DNA of 64,000 nt from BP-133 sp040756995 (GTDB lineage: Bacteria; Actinomycetota; Acidimicrobiia; IMCC26256; BP-133): the NCBI GenBank assembly GCA_040756995.1, contig JBFLYK010000017.1, forward strand, positions 1 to 64,000. The letters run 5' to 3'. Both the position numbers and the translations under genes were made by a program. Under the pieces are notes generated by a model. The model saw only the letters and a list, made by a program, of their open reading frames with translations. It was not told the origin of the DNA and searched no databases. Positions 51,472-59,984 of this stretch are shown here, piece by piece. How positions within the stretch are numbered: position 1 is the first letter of the stretch; every line of letters begins with the position of its first letter.

Positions 51472-51500
51472 TTGTCTGGGGGGGTCGGCCGAGATAGGTT
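51472..51500 (+). promoter_or_regulatory. whiB promoter
   Basis: -35 TTGTCT (51472-51477), 17-bp spacer, -10 TAGGTT (51495-51500). It predicts a leader of about 55 nt that contains a GGCGG/CCGCC hairpin and a GAGAGAGGA ribosome binding site. It is one of the few leadered promoters visible here. Confidence 0.55.
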
Positions 51501-51561
51501 CCCGAGCCGCGAGCCGGCGGAACCCCGCCGCCCGGCCAGCTTTTTCAGCGAGAGAGGAACC

Positions 51562-51831
51562 ATGTTCGGGAGCGCGCGGACGCTCGAAGAGGTGTGGCAG
51601 CTGCGGGCTGCCTGCCGGGGACCCGACAGCTCGTTGTTCTTCCCCCCCAGCCACTTCGAACGCAAAGACGAGAAGGAATTCCGCGAGGAGCGGGCCAAGG
51701 CGATCTGCAAGACCTGTGCGGTGCGCCGCGAATGTCTCGACTACGCACTGCGGATCCGTGAACCCCACGGGATCTGGGGTGGGCTCAACGAGCTCGAACG
51801 CAAGACCAAGCTGGCTGCCCGGGCCGGCTAG
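51562..51831 (+). CDS. WhiB-family iron-sulfur transcription factor
   Basis: An 89-aa WhiB-like protein. Four Cys ligands for a [4Fe-4S] cluster are present (RAACRGPD, AICKTC and RRECLDY), then the GIWGG turn and a basic tail (ELERKTKLAAR). These proteins sense redox change or NO and act with sigma factors. Its position between ArsA-like ATPases and a class A PBP matches the WhiB4 neighbourhood of mycobacteria, but subtype is inference. I chose the ATG with GAGAGAGGAACC before it. Confidence 0.93.
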   Translation: MFGSARTLEEVWQLRAACRGPDSSLFFPPSHFERKDEKEFREERAKAICKTCAVRRECLDYALRIREPHGIWGGLNELERKTKLAARAG

Positions 51832-51834
51832 CGC

Positions 51835-53673
51835 CTAAGTCCCCAACCTCGGGCCGGGGAAGCGTTCGTCTCCCCGCCGGCGGGTCACTCCCTCGGCATC
51901 GAAGTGGGCCAGGATGGCCAGGACGTACTTGCGGGAGGACCCGAGGATGTCGCGGGCCTGGGACACGGTGAGAGAGCCGTGACGCTCCAGGCCCTCCCGG
52001 ATGGCGTGGCGCGCCTTCTCGATGGCGGCGACGGTGAAGATGGTGCCGTCGAGATCGAGGAGCAGGCCCTCGCGCAGCAGCCCGCGGACGATCTCCGGTG
52101 ACCCGCCGACCTCGGCCGGCGCCGGCGGCGAGAACGGGACGGCGTCGAGGGCGGCCAGGAGCTTCTGCGCCTCCGGCTCGCCGGCGACCCGCCCCCGGTG
52201 GGTGCTGAGCCGCGCCCGGCCCTGCTCCACGACCAGGCCCTCCGTGCCTTCGAGGGCGGCCCGGGCCCGGGCGGCGTCGAGGCCGAGGGCGGCGGCCAGG
52301 GCCGGCAGGTCGAGACCCGGCTCGAGGGGCTGCTTGCGGTGGTACTCGGCCACGAGCTCGAGGGCCCGGCGCCGCAGGTCGGCCAGGACCCCGGCCGCCA
52401 CGAGGTGCTCCCCGGCCGGACGGGCGGCACCGGAGCGCTCCAGGTCCTCGGCGAGTTGCTTGGCCTCGCCGGGCCCCACCCCGGCCAGCGGCCCGATCTC
52501 CGCCGGCCGCAGCCAGGGCCGCCCGGCGAGGATCCTGGGCCCGATCGGGAGGGGCAGCCGCTCGGCCGCCAGCCGGGCCCGCCCGACCGGCGACACATCG
52601 AGCACCTCGGCCCCTCCGACCGTGGTCTGGCTTCCCGAGTCCCGGAGCACGATCCGGTCGCCGGGCTGAAGGGGAAGGGGGACGTCGAGCCGCAGCCGGC
52701 CGAAGCGGGCGCGGCCGGTCGTCTCGGCGCCCGGCTCCTCCGACGGGCGGATGAGCCGGAGCCGGACGTCGTGTTCCCCCGAGCCGATGTAGGCCTTGTA
52801 GAGACCCTGGTGGAGCTCGACCTCCGGCAGAGCCGTCAGGGCCGCGTCCACCACCGAGGTCACCACCCACTGGTCGGGCAGGACGACGGCGGAGCCACGG
52901 GCCAGATCGGTGTGGTCGATCGCGGCCAGGTTGAGGGCGACCCGGCGGCCGGGACCGGCCGCCGACAGTTCCTCGTGGTGGCTCTCGATGTGGCGGACGC
53001 GGGCCCGCTTGCGGCCGGGGAGGATCACCACCTCGGCGTCGAGGGGCAGCGTGCCGCCGGCCATCGTGCCGGTGACGACGGTGCCGGCGCCCTTGGCGGC
53101 GAAGACGCGGTCGACCCACAACCGGGGCCGGCCCCGGTCGGCGGCCAGCGGGGCGGAGGCGAGCATCTCGTCGAGGGCCACCCGCAGCTCGTCCAACCCC
53201 CGGCCCGAACGGGAGTCGACGGCCAGCACCGCGGTGGGGGTGAAGGAGGCGGTGCCGGCCAGCCGCTCCTCGACCTCCAGGCGGGCCAGTTCCAGCAGGT
53301 CGTCGTCGACGAGGTCGGCCTTGGTGATCACGGCGAGCCCGTGGGAGATGCCGAGCAGGTCGAGGATCCGGAGGTGCTCCTCGCTCTGGGGCATCCACCC
53401 CTCGGTGGCCGCCACCACCAGGATGGCGGCCTCGACCGCCCCCACGCCGGCCAGCATGTTCTTGAGGAACCGCACGTGGCCCGGCACGTCGACGAACCCG
53501 AGCTCCTGACCCGACGGCAGGGTGGTGAAGGCGAACCCGAGGTCGATGGTGAGGCCCCGGGTCTTCTCCTCCGGCCACCGGTCCGGATCGGTCCCGGTCA
53601 GGGCCAGGACGAGCGACGACTTTCCATGGTCGACGTGCCCAGCCGTGGCGACGACGCGCATCGACGCGGTCAC
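51835..53673 (-). CDS. selB: Selenocysteine-specific elongation factor SelB
   Basis: A 612-aa EF-Tu-like GTPase: GHVDHGKSSLVLALTG (P-loop), DLGFAFTTL, FVDVPGHVRFLKNML and TKAD, then domains 2 and 3 and a C-terminal set of winged helices (LTVSQARDILGSSRKYVLAILAHFD) that bind SECIS RNA. It delivers Sec-tRNA(Sec) to UGA codons. The GTG start overlaps the selA stop (GTGA), so the two are coupled. tRNA-Sec (selC), selD and a selenoprotein gene are not in the window. Confidence 0.94.
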   Translation of the reverse strand: MTASMRVVATAGHVDHGKSSLVLALTGTDPDRWPEEKTRGLTIDLGFAFTTLPSGQELGFVDVPGHVRFLKNMLAGVGAVEAAILVVAATEGWMPQSEEHLRILDLLGISHGLAVITKADLVDDDLLELARLEVEERLAGTASFTPTAVLAVDSRSGRGLDELRVALDEMLASAPLAADRGRPRLWVDRVFAAKGAGTVVTGTMAGGTLPLDAEVVILPGRKRARVRHIESHHEELSAAGPGRRVALNLAAIDHTDLARGSAVVLPDQWVVTSVVDAALTALPEVELHQGLYKAYIGSGEHDVRLRLIRPSEEPGAETTGRARFGRLRLDVPLPLQPGDRIVLRDSGSQTTVGGAEVLDVSPVGRARLAAERLPLPIGPRILAGRPWLRPAEIGPLAGVGPGEAKQLAEDLERSGAARPAGEHLVAAGVLADLRRRALELVAEYHRKQPLEPGLDLPALAAALGLDAARARAALEGTEGLVVEQGRARLSTHRGRVAGEPEAQKLLAALDAVPFSPPAPAEVGGSPEIVRGLLREGLLLDLDGTIFTVAAIEKARHAIREGLERHGSLTVSQARDILGSSRKYVLAILAHFDAEGVTRRRGDERFPGPRLGT

Positions 53674-55022
53674 GCCGTGATTTTGCCGAGGGCCGCCGCC
53701 AGCCGCGTGTCGTCGGACGGGTCGACCGTGCGGAGGTCGCAGATCACGGCGCCGGCGTCGACCCGGGCGACGATGCCGGAGGAACGCAGGGCGGCCAGGG
53801 CGGCGTCGGCGTCGGGGACCTCCACTGCCACTCCGCAGGACGGGATCGTCAGGCCGGGCAGCGAGCCGCCGCCGGCGACCGCTTCCGTGTCGACGACCTT
53901 GGCCGCCGGCACCGACGACGCCAGCGCCTCGGCCCGTTCCCGCAACACGGCGACAGGGGTGGCGGCCATCCGCCACAGCGGAACCGCGTCGCCGTCGTCG
54001 GCCAGATAGGCCAGCGCCACGGACTGCAGGGCGGCCAGCGCCATCTTGTCGGCCCGGACGGCCCGGGCCAGCGGGTGGCGGGCGACGGTGGCGACGAGGT
54101 CCGCCCGCCCGGCGATCACACCGGCCTGGGGGCCGCCCAGCAACTTGTCGCCGGAGAACGTCACCAGGGCGGCGCCGGCGGCGAGGCACTGGCGGGCGCC
54201 GGGCTCGTCCCGCAGCCAGGCCGGCCGCTCGGCCAGCCACGGTGTCGTCTCGTCCAGGAGGCCCGAGCCGATGTCGACCACCACCGGCGGGCCGAGACCG
54301 GTCAGCTGCTCGACGGGCGCCGACTCGACGAAGCCGATCATCCGGTAGTTCGAGGCGTGGACCCGCAGGATCAGGGCCGTCTCCGGCGTCAGCGCCCGCT
54401 CGTAATCGGCCCGGCGGGTGCGGTTGGTCGTGCCGACCTCGACCAGGCGGGCCCCCGATTCGGCCATCACGTCGGGCACCCGGAACCCGCCGCCGATCTC
54501 GACCAGCTCCCCGCGGGAGACGATCACCTCCCGGCCCCGGGCCAGCGCGGCCAGCACCAGCAGGACGGCGGCGGCGTTGTTGTTCACCACCAGCGCCGCC
54601 TCGGCGCCGCAGGCCTGGGCCAGGAGAGCGCCGGCGTGCTCCTGGCGGGAGCCCCGGACACCCCGGTCGAGCCGGAACTCCAGGTTCGAGTAGCCGGCGG
54701 CCACCTCGGCCACGGCCGCCAGGGCGCCGGCACCGAGCGGCGCCCGTCCGAGATTCGTGTGGACGATCACCCCCGTGGCGTTGACGACCGGCTGGAGCAG
54801 CGACCGGCCGAACTCGGCGGCGCGGCGGCGGGCCTCGCCCAGCACCGCCTCCTCCGCCACCGTCTCACCGGCCTCCGCCCGGGCCCGCGCCTCGTCGACC
54901 ACCGACCGTGCGACGGCCACGGCCAGACCGTGCGGCAAACCGCCCAACTCCGCGAGGACCTTCGTCACGGAGGGCAGCGCGCGTCGGGAATCCACAACGG
55001 CAAGCGTAGGCTTTCGGGCCAT
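53670..55022 (-). CDS. selA: L-seryl-tRNA(Sec) selenium transferase
   Basis: A 450-aa (or 441-aa) PLP enzyme that converts Ser-tRNA(Sec) to Sec-tRNA(Sec) using selenophosphate. It has ALPSVTKVLAEL, NATGVIVHTNLGRAPL, the VVNNNAAAVLL segment and the PLP-Lys motif TFSGDKLLGGPQAG. The ATG at 55022 overlaps the start codon of the divergent PBP gene (CATG). A GTG at 54995 fits better with a TACGCT -10 box 7 nt upstream and removes only MARKPTLAV, so it may be the true start. It is coupled to selB. Confidence 0.95.
   Translation of the reverse strand: MARKPTLAVVDSRRALPSVTKVLAELGGLPHGLAVAVARSVVDEARARAEAGETVAEEAVLGEARRRAAEFGRSLLQPVVNATGVIVHTNLGRAPLGAGALAAVAEVAAGYSNLEFRLDRGVRGSRQEHAGALLAQACGAEAALVVNNNAAAVLLVLAALARGREVIVSRGELVEIGGGFRVPDVMAESGARLVEVGTTNRTRRADYERALTPETALILRVHASNYRMIGFVESAPVEQLTGLGPPVVVDIGSGLLDETTPWLAERPAWLRDEPGARQCLAAGAALVTFSGDKLLGGPQAGVIAGRADLVATVARHPLARAVRADKMALAALQSVALAYLADDGDAVPLWRMAATPVAVLRERAEALASSVPAAKVVDTEAVAGGGSLPGLTIPSCGVAVEVPDADAALAALRSSGIVARVDAGAVICDLRTVDPSDDTRLAAALGKITA
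55003..55012. promoter_or_regulatory. Symmetrical bidirectional -10 element (selA / PBP)
   Basis: TACGCT on the minus strand (55003-55008) and TAGGCT on the plus strand (55007-55012) share one TA pair, as at 50068-50077. Start codons follow 7 nt (selA GTG 54995) and 8 nt (PBP ATG 55021) away, with no ribosome binding sites. Confidence 0.6.
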
Positions 55023-57264
55023 GAGCCCCCGTCTCCCCCGGCTTCGTCTCCCCCGGCCCCGGACGTTCTTCAAGTGGCTGGCCATCAGCCTGGCCGCCAT
55101 CCTGATCGTCCCGCCGGCCACCGCCGGCGTGGCGCTGGCCACCTACCTCTTCATGCCGCTCCCGGCCTCGCTGCCCCAGGAGAAACCGCAGGCCGATTCC
55201 CGGATCAGCACCGTCTACGCGGTGGACGGCACGCCCATCGGCGAGTTCAAGGAAGCGGAGCAGCGGGTCGTCATCCCGGCCGAGGAGATCCCCGAGACGA
55301 TGAAGATCGCGGTGATCGCCTCGGAGGACCAGAACTTCTACGAGCACTCCGGCGTCGACTGGCGGGGCATCGTCCGGGCGTTCTGGGCCGACGTCCGCCA
55401 TCGTTCTCTCAAGCAGGGCGGCTCGACCATCACCCAGCAGCTGGCGAAGAACCTCTACACCGACGGCGAGCGCACGATCACCCGCAAGGCCAAGGAGGCG
55501 CTGATCGCCGCTCAGGTCGAGCGGGTCATGAGCAAGGAGGAGATCCTCGCCAAGTACCTCAACACCGTGTACATGGGCGACTCGGTGTTCGGTGTGCAGG
55601 CGGCCGCCCAGTCGTACTTCAAGAAGAACGCCAGGGACCTGACGCTGTCGGAGGCCGCCCTCCTCGCCGGCGTGCTGCCCGCCCCGAGCCTCTACTCGCC
55701 CCGCAGCAACCCGGGGCCGGCCGAGCGTCGCCGCAACGAGGTGCTCGATCTCATCGAGCGGCACCGCTTGGCGTCACCGGAGGAGATCGCCAAGGCCAGG
55801 GCCGACTCCCACAAGGACAGCGCCGGAAAGGTCAGGCCGGGGCCCAAGATCTATCCGCCTCCCGGGGTCGTCGGGAAGTACCCCTACTTCCTCGACTACG
55901 TCCGGATCTATCTCCTCGAAGTGAAGAAGTACGACCCCGATCTGGTCTACCGGGGAGGCCTCCGGATCGAGACGAGCCTCGACCCGCACCTCCAGGAGCA
56001 CGCCGAGAAGCTCCTCAAGAAGACGTTCCCGGCCGAGAAGGACCCCGAGGCGGCGCTCGTCGCCATCGAGCCCCAGACGGGCTTCGTCCGCACGGTCGTC
56101 GGCGGCACCAACTGGGAGGAGTCGAAGGTCAACCTGGCCCTCGGTCGCCTGGGCGGCGGCTCGGGCCGTCAGGCCGGTTCCTCGTTCAAGCCGTTCGTGC
56201 TGGCCCGGGCCTTCGAGGCCGGCGTGGCACCCGCCAAGACCTATCCCGGCCCGTCCTGCATCACGCCCCGGGGCTTCCAGAAGCCCGTCTGCAACTACGG
56301 CGACAGCGGCTTCGGCACCTCGACACTGGCCCGGGCGATGGCGGCGTCCATCAACACCGTCTTCGTGCAACTCATCGTCGACGTGGGGATCAAGCAGACG
56401 GCCGAGGTGGCCAAGCGGCTCGGCATCACCAGTATCGACCCCGACAAGGCCCTCGGCGGTATCGCCATCGGCACGCAGGAGGTCTCCCCGATCGACATGT
56501 CGTCGGCCTTCGGGGTGTTCGCCGCCCGGGGCCTGCGGGCCGAGCCCACGCCCGTCCTCAAGATCACCCACCGGGACGGGTCGTTGCTGGAGGACAACAC
56601 CCAGCAGGACCGGACGACCCGGGTCCTGGAAGAGCCGGTGGCCGACAACATGAACAAGGTCCTCACCGGCGTGATCGAGGGCGGCACCGGCACGGCGGCC
56701 AAGATCGGCCGGCCGGCGGCGGGCAAGACGGGAACCTCGGAGGAGTACCAGAACGCCTGGTTCGTGGGTTACACGCCGACCCTGTCGACGGCGGTGTGGG
56801 TCGGCCACAAGGAAGGCAACATCGCCATGCGGGGGGTGCGGGGCGTCGGCACGGTGACTGGCGGTAGCTGGCCGGCCCGGCTGTGGCACAACTACATGGT
56901 CGAAGCCATGCGGGGCGTCCCGGTGACGGAGTTCACCCAGCCGGCCCCGATCGAGTCGCTGGCCGACAAGGCCAAGCGGGAGGCCCGGGGCGGGTTCGAC
57001 CTTGGTGGTCGGAATGATGTGCTCGGGATCCCCGGTGGGATGACCTACTTCCCGAGCGCTCCGCTGCCGGAGGTGAACCCGCCGACCACCACGACGACCG
57101 CCCCGCCCGTGGTGGAGGAGACGACCACGACGACGACGGCGCCTCCGACCACCTCGACCACCCGGGCGTCGGCGTCGTCCACGACGACCTCGACGTTCGG
57201 CTTCCGACGAAGTAGCTCGACGACAACGACGACGTTCCGGAGCCGCTTCGGACCCGGAAATTAG
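55021..57264 (+). CDS. Class A penicillin-binding protein (transglycosylase/transpeptidase)
   Basis: A 747-aa bifunctional peptidoglycan synthase: a short basic cytoplasmic tail, a membrane helix (residues 19-42), GT51 glycosyltransferase (ASEDQNFYEHSGVD with Glu102, KQGGSTITQQLAKNL), then the transpeptidase with Ser387-x-x-Lys390 in GSSFKPF, SIN at 443-445 and Lys569-Thr-Gly in AGKTGTSEEY. All catalytic residues are present. The last 70 residues are a Thr/Pro/Ser-rich tail without PASTA repeats. It is PonA-like by context with the ArsA-like and whiB genes. A hairpin terminator follows. Confidence 0.95.
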   Translation: MSPRLPRLRLPRPRTFFKWLAISLAAILIVPPATAGVALATYLFMPLPASLPQEKPQADSRISTVYAVDGTPIGEFKEAEQRVVIPAEEIPETMKIAVIASEDQNFYEHSGVDWRGIVRAFWADVRHRSLKQGGSTITQQLAKNLYTDGERTITRKAKEALIAAQVERVMSKEEILAKYLNTVYMGDSVFGVQAAAQSYFKKNARDLTLSEAALLAGVLPAPSLYSPRSNPGPAERRRNEVLDLIERHRLASPEEIAKARADSHKDSAGKVRPGPKIYPPPGVVGKYPYFLDYVRIYLLEVKKYDPDLVYRGGLRIETSLDPHLQEHAEKLLKKTFPAEKDPEAALVAIEPQTGFVRTVVGGTNWEESKVNLALGRLGGGSGRQAGSSFKPFVLARAFEAGVAPAKTYPGPSCITPRGFQKPVCNYGDSGFGTSTLARAMAASINTVFVQLIVDVGIKQTAEVAKRLGITSIDPDKALGGIAIGTQEVSPIDMSSAFGVFAARGLRAEPTPVLKITHRDGSLLEDNTQQDRTTRVLEEPVADNMNKVLTGVIEGGTGTAAKIGRPAAGKTGTSEEYQNAWFVGYTPTLSTAVWVGHKEGNIAMRGVRGVGTVTGGSWPARLWHNYMVEAMRGVPVTEFTQPAPIESLADKAKREARGGFDLGGRNDVLGIPGGMTYFPSAPLPEVNPPTTTTTAPPVVEETTTTTTAPPTTSTTRASASSTTTSTFGFRRSSSTTTTTFRSRFGPGN

Positions 57265-57266
57265 AA

Positions 57267-57295
57267 GAGTGGGCCGGCGCTGAGCCGGCCCACTC
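57267..57295. terminator. Bidirectional hairpin terminator
   Basis: GAGTGGGCCGGC, loop GCTGA, GCCGGCCCACTC forms a perfect 12-bp stem with a 5-nt loop between the convergent ends of the PBP gene and the protease-like gene. There is no long T tract, as is common in high-GC actinobacteria. Confidence 0.8.
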
Positions 57296-57311
57296 GAGTT
57301 CTCGGCCCTGC

Positions 57312-58295
57312 TTACCGGCGTTCGCCGGCCCCGCCGGCGTCGGCCGCCCCGGCCGGGCACTTCAGGATCTTCTCGCAGGCCGCCCGGATGTAGGGGGCGA
57401 ACGTCACGCGGTCGGAGGTGAACCCCAGCGGCGTGTAGCCGGGGGCGCCGACGCCGAGCACCTCGCCCTTGGAGTTGAGGATCGGCCCGCCGGCGAACGG
57501 CCCGGTCACGGCGGCGTCATGCATGATCCCCGCCGCCGACACGTCGGCCACGAAGCCCTGGGTGATCGACCCACCGGCGCCACCGACGCCGGCCACGTCG
57601 AAGATCCGCTCGCCGTACTGGGGCGGCTGGTCGGCCGGGGCCCACTTCACCCGGGGCAGGCTGCCCTTGTTGACGATGAGCAGCGCCAGGTCCCGCTCCT
57701 CCTGCCAGGTCCACAGGGTGGCCTCGATCCGTTCGTTCCCCTTCCGCAGCGTCACCGGCGGGCCCGGCCGGCGCGTCGCCGCCTTCACCACCGTCAGCGA
57801 CGTCACGAGGTACGACTTCTCGGCGTCCGAGGTGACCACGAACGCCGAGCCGGCCTGCGGCCGACCGAACTCGTCCTGGGTCTCGATCAGGTAGACGGAG
57901 TCCTTCACCTGGTCGACCAGCGACCGGAGGGTCTCCCCGGAGGCCCGCAGCTCCTTGATCGGCTCGATCTCCTTGCGGACCTGCACCTTGGCGTCTTCCG
58001 TCTCCTTGTCGATGTCCTCGATCGCCTTGTTGAACCGCTCCTCGAAGCCGGCGACGAACTTGTTGACCGTCTTCTCGAGCTTGTCCGTCCGGTGCTGGTA
58101 GTAGGCGAAGAGGATCGTCCCCCCGAAGGCGAAGCCGATCGCCGCCGCCAGCATGAGCACGACCACGCCCACGACGGTCCTGGGCAGGATCCGCTGGCCG
58201 AACCGTCCTTCGTCCGAGGCGATCCTGGCCCGACGTTGGCGGCGGGTCTCCTTCGGAGCCGCGGCGGGCCGTTCCTCGGGAGCTTCGGTACGCAT
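57312..58295 (-). CDS. Membrane-anchored trypsin-fold protein lacking catalytic residues
   Basis: A 327-aa protein: basic cytoplasmic head, one membrane helix (about residues 38-65), a coiled-coil-like charged stretch (to about 125), then a trypsin-like fold (GSAFVVTSDAEKSYLVTS). The His region reads LVTSLTVVK instead of LVTNAHVV, and the Ser region reads GPFAGGPILN instead of GNSGGP, while the Asp (ERDLALL) remains. It is therefore probably an inactive protease-like sensor or adaptor. It lies next to a NUDIX gene as MarP does in mycobacteria. I chose the ATG 7 nt after a TACCAT box. Confidence 0.8.
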   Translation of the reverse strand: MRTEAPEERPAAAPKETRRQRRARIASDEGRFGQRILPRTVVGVVVLMLAAAIGFAFGGTILFAYYQHRTDKLEKTVNKFVAGFEERFNKAIEDIDKETEDAKVQVRKEIEPIKELRASGETLRSLVDQVKDSVYLIETQDEFGRPQAGSAFVVTSDAEKSYLVTSLTVVKAATRRPGPPVTLRKGNERIEATLWTWQEERDLALLIVNKGSLPRVKWAPADQPPQYGERIFDVAGVGGAGGSITQGFVADVSAAGIMHDAAVTGPFAGGPILNSKGEVLGVGAPGYTPLGFTSDRVTFAPYIRAACEKILKCPAGAADAGGAGERR

Positions 58296-58302
58296 GGACA
58301 CG

Positions 58303-58308
58303 ATGGTA
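58303..58308 (-). promoter_or_regulatory. -10 box of the protease-like gene
   Basis: On the minus strand TACCAT ends 7 nt before the ATG at 58295 with no ribosome binding site, a leaderless arrangement. Confidence 0.5.
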
Positions 58309-58365
58309 GGCCCCCCGGGCCTCCGGGACTCGCACCCGCCTGGGAGGGCCCTGAGCCCGCCCCCC

Positions 58366-58371
58366 TAGAAT
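58366..58371 (+). promoter_or_regulatory. -10 box of the NUDIX gene
   Basis: TAGAAT ends 9 nt before the ATG. A short GAGG lies between, so the transcript may have a very short leader. Confidence 0.45.
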
Positions 58372-58380
58372 GTTGAGGTC

Positions 58381-59109
58381 ATGAGCGAGCCGGCGCCGCA
58401 CGTCGAGGTGCAACCCGCCGCCACCGTGATGCTGGTGCGGGACGCCGGCGCCGGGCGGGGCGGGTCGCTCGAGGTGCTCATGTTGCGGCGCCATCCCGAG
58501 GCGGTGTTCGCCGCCGACGCCTGGGTGTTTCCCGGCGGGCGGGTCGACGAGGCCGACTTCGTGACGCCCATCGGCGCCGGCCCGTCCGACGCCGAGGCCA
58601 GCGCCGCCCTCGGCCTGCCCTCCGGCGGCCTGGCCTACTGGGTGGCGGCCGCCCGGGAGTGCTTCGAGGAGGCGGGAATCCTGCTCGCCCGCCACGCCGA
58701 CACCGGAGAATGGCTCGACACCACCAACGAATGGAGCGCCGCCCGGTTGGCCCGCCACCGCCGGGAGGTCCACAGCGGGGCGACGACCCTGGCCGCCGTG
58801 CTGGAACCCGAGGGGCTCGAGCTCGACCTGTCCGGCGTCCACTACGTGTCGCACTGGATCACCCCGCCGCACCGCGGCAACGCCCGGCGCTTCGACACCC
58901 GCTTCTTCGTGGCCGAGGTGCCGCCCAGCCAGATCGTCTCCCACGACGCCACGGAGACGGTCGAGTCGATCTGGACGGCACCGGCCGACGCCCTGGCCCG
59001 CGGCGCCGACGGCGAGATCCTGCTCCTCATCCCGACCATCGCCAACCTCGAGGCGCTGGCCCGTTGCTCCTCCGTGGCCGAGTTCGTGGAGTCCCTATGC
59101 CCGACCTGA
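58381..59109 (+). CDS. NUDIX hydrolase
   Basis: A 242-aa NUDIX-fold protein. The Nudix helix is visible as AAARECFEEAGILL after the upstream Gly residues (VFPGGRVDEAD is the preceding strand). It resembles the larger NUDT19/CoA-type group with an inserted helical part. It would hydrolyse a nucleoside diphosphate derivative or acyl-CoA; the substrate is not clear. The end overlaps the next gene by 13 bp. Confidence 0.87.
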   Translation: MSEPAPHVEVQPAATVMLVRDAGAGRGGSLEVLMLRRHPEAVFAADAWVFPGGRVDEADFVTPIGAGPSDAEASAALGLPSGGLAYWVAAARECFEEAGILLARHADTGEWLDTTNEWSAARLARHRREVHSGATTLAAVLEPEGLELDLSGVHYVSHWITPPHRGNARRFDTRFFVAEVPPSQIVSHDATETVESIWTAPADALARGADGEILLLIPTIANLEALARCSSVAEFVESLCPT

Positions 59110-59927
59110 CGCCGGGCGTGGCCAGCGCCCTCTCCCCCCTGGTGCGCCGGATCGTCGCTCCCAACCCCGGCCTCATGACCGGTCCGGGCACCAACACCTA
59201 CCTCGTGGGCATCGACGAGGTCGCCGTCATCGACCCCGGCCCCGACGACGCCGGCCACATCGAAGCCATCGTCGGCGCCTCGATGCGGGAACGGGTGCGG
59301 TGGATCCTCGTGACCCACCACCACATCGACCATTCGGCCGGGGTCCGCCGGCTCAAGGAGGCGACCGGCGCCGAGATCGTGGCCTTCGGCCCGCCCAAGT
59401 CGGCCAGCGCCGACTGGACCCCCGACCGCAAGGCGAAGGACGGGGAGGTCATCGAGGGCACCGAGTGGGGCCTCGAGGTCCTCCACACTCCCGGCCACGC
59501 CTCCGACCACCTCTGCTTCTTCCTGGAGGAGGAGCGGGTGCTCTTCACCGGCGACACCGTGCTGTCGGGCTCGACCGCCGTCATCAACCCGCCCGACGGC
59601 GACATGGCTGCCTACCTCCAGTCGCTGGAGCGCCTCCGCAAGCGGCGGCTGACCCGCCTCTGTCCCGGCCACGGTGACGTCCTCGACGAGCCGAAGGCGA
59701 TCCTGGCCGAGTACGTCGCCCACCGGCTCGAGCGGGAGAAGCAGATTCTCGAGATCCTCTCAGCCGGACCGAGCAAGATCAGTGACCTGGTGGCCAAGAT
59801 CTACGTCGACGTCCCGGAGGCCCTCCACGACATGGCCGGCCGGTCCGTCCTCGCCCACCTGCTCAAGCTGAAGGCAGAAGGGCGGGTGTCAGGCCGCGAC
59901 GCCAATTCGGCCTGGAAAGCCGCTTGA
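59097..59927 (+). CDS. Metallo-beta-lactamase-fold hydrolase (LACTB2-like)
   Basis: A 276-aa MBL-fold protein with the zinc motif THHHIDHSAG, later His in HTPGHASDH, the Asp in FTGDTVL and His in CPGHGDV, plus a C-terminal winged helix (ISDLVAKIYVDVPEALHDMA) typical of LACTB2-type nucleases and related hydrolases. It overlaps the NUDIX gene and is surely co-transcribed. It could be a ribonuclease or thioester hydrolase. A Rv3677c-like gene by context. Confidence 0.9.
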   Translation: MPDLTPGVASALSPLVRRIVAPNPGLMTGPGTNTYLVGIDEVAVIDPGPDDAGHIEAIVGASMRERVRWILVTHHHIDHSAGVRRLKEATGAEIVAFGPPKSASADWTPDRKAKDGEVIEGTEWGLEVLHTPGHASDHLCFFLEEERVLFTGDTVLSGSTAVINPPDGDMAAYLQSLERLRKRRLTRLCPGHGDVLDEPKAILAEYVAHRLEREKQILEILSAGPSKISDLVAKIYVDVPEALHDMAGRSVLAHLLKLKAEGRVSGRDANSAWKAA

Positions 59928-59984
59928 TCCGTACCACCCCGTCCCGAAAGGGGGCCCACCATCGCCGAGCGCACCGGCAAGCGG

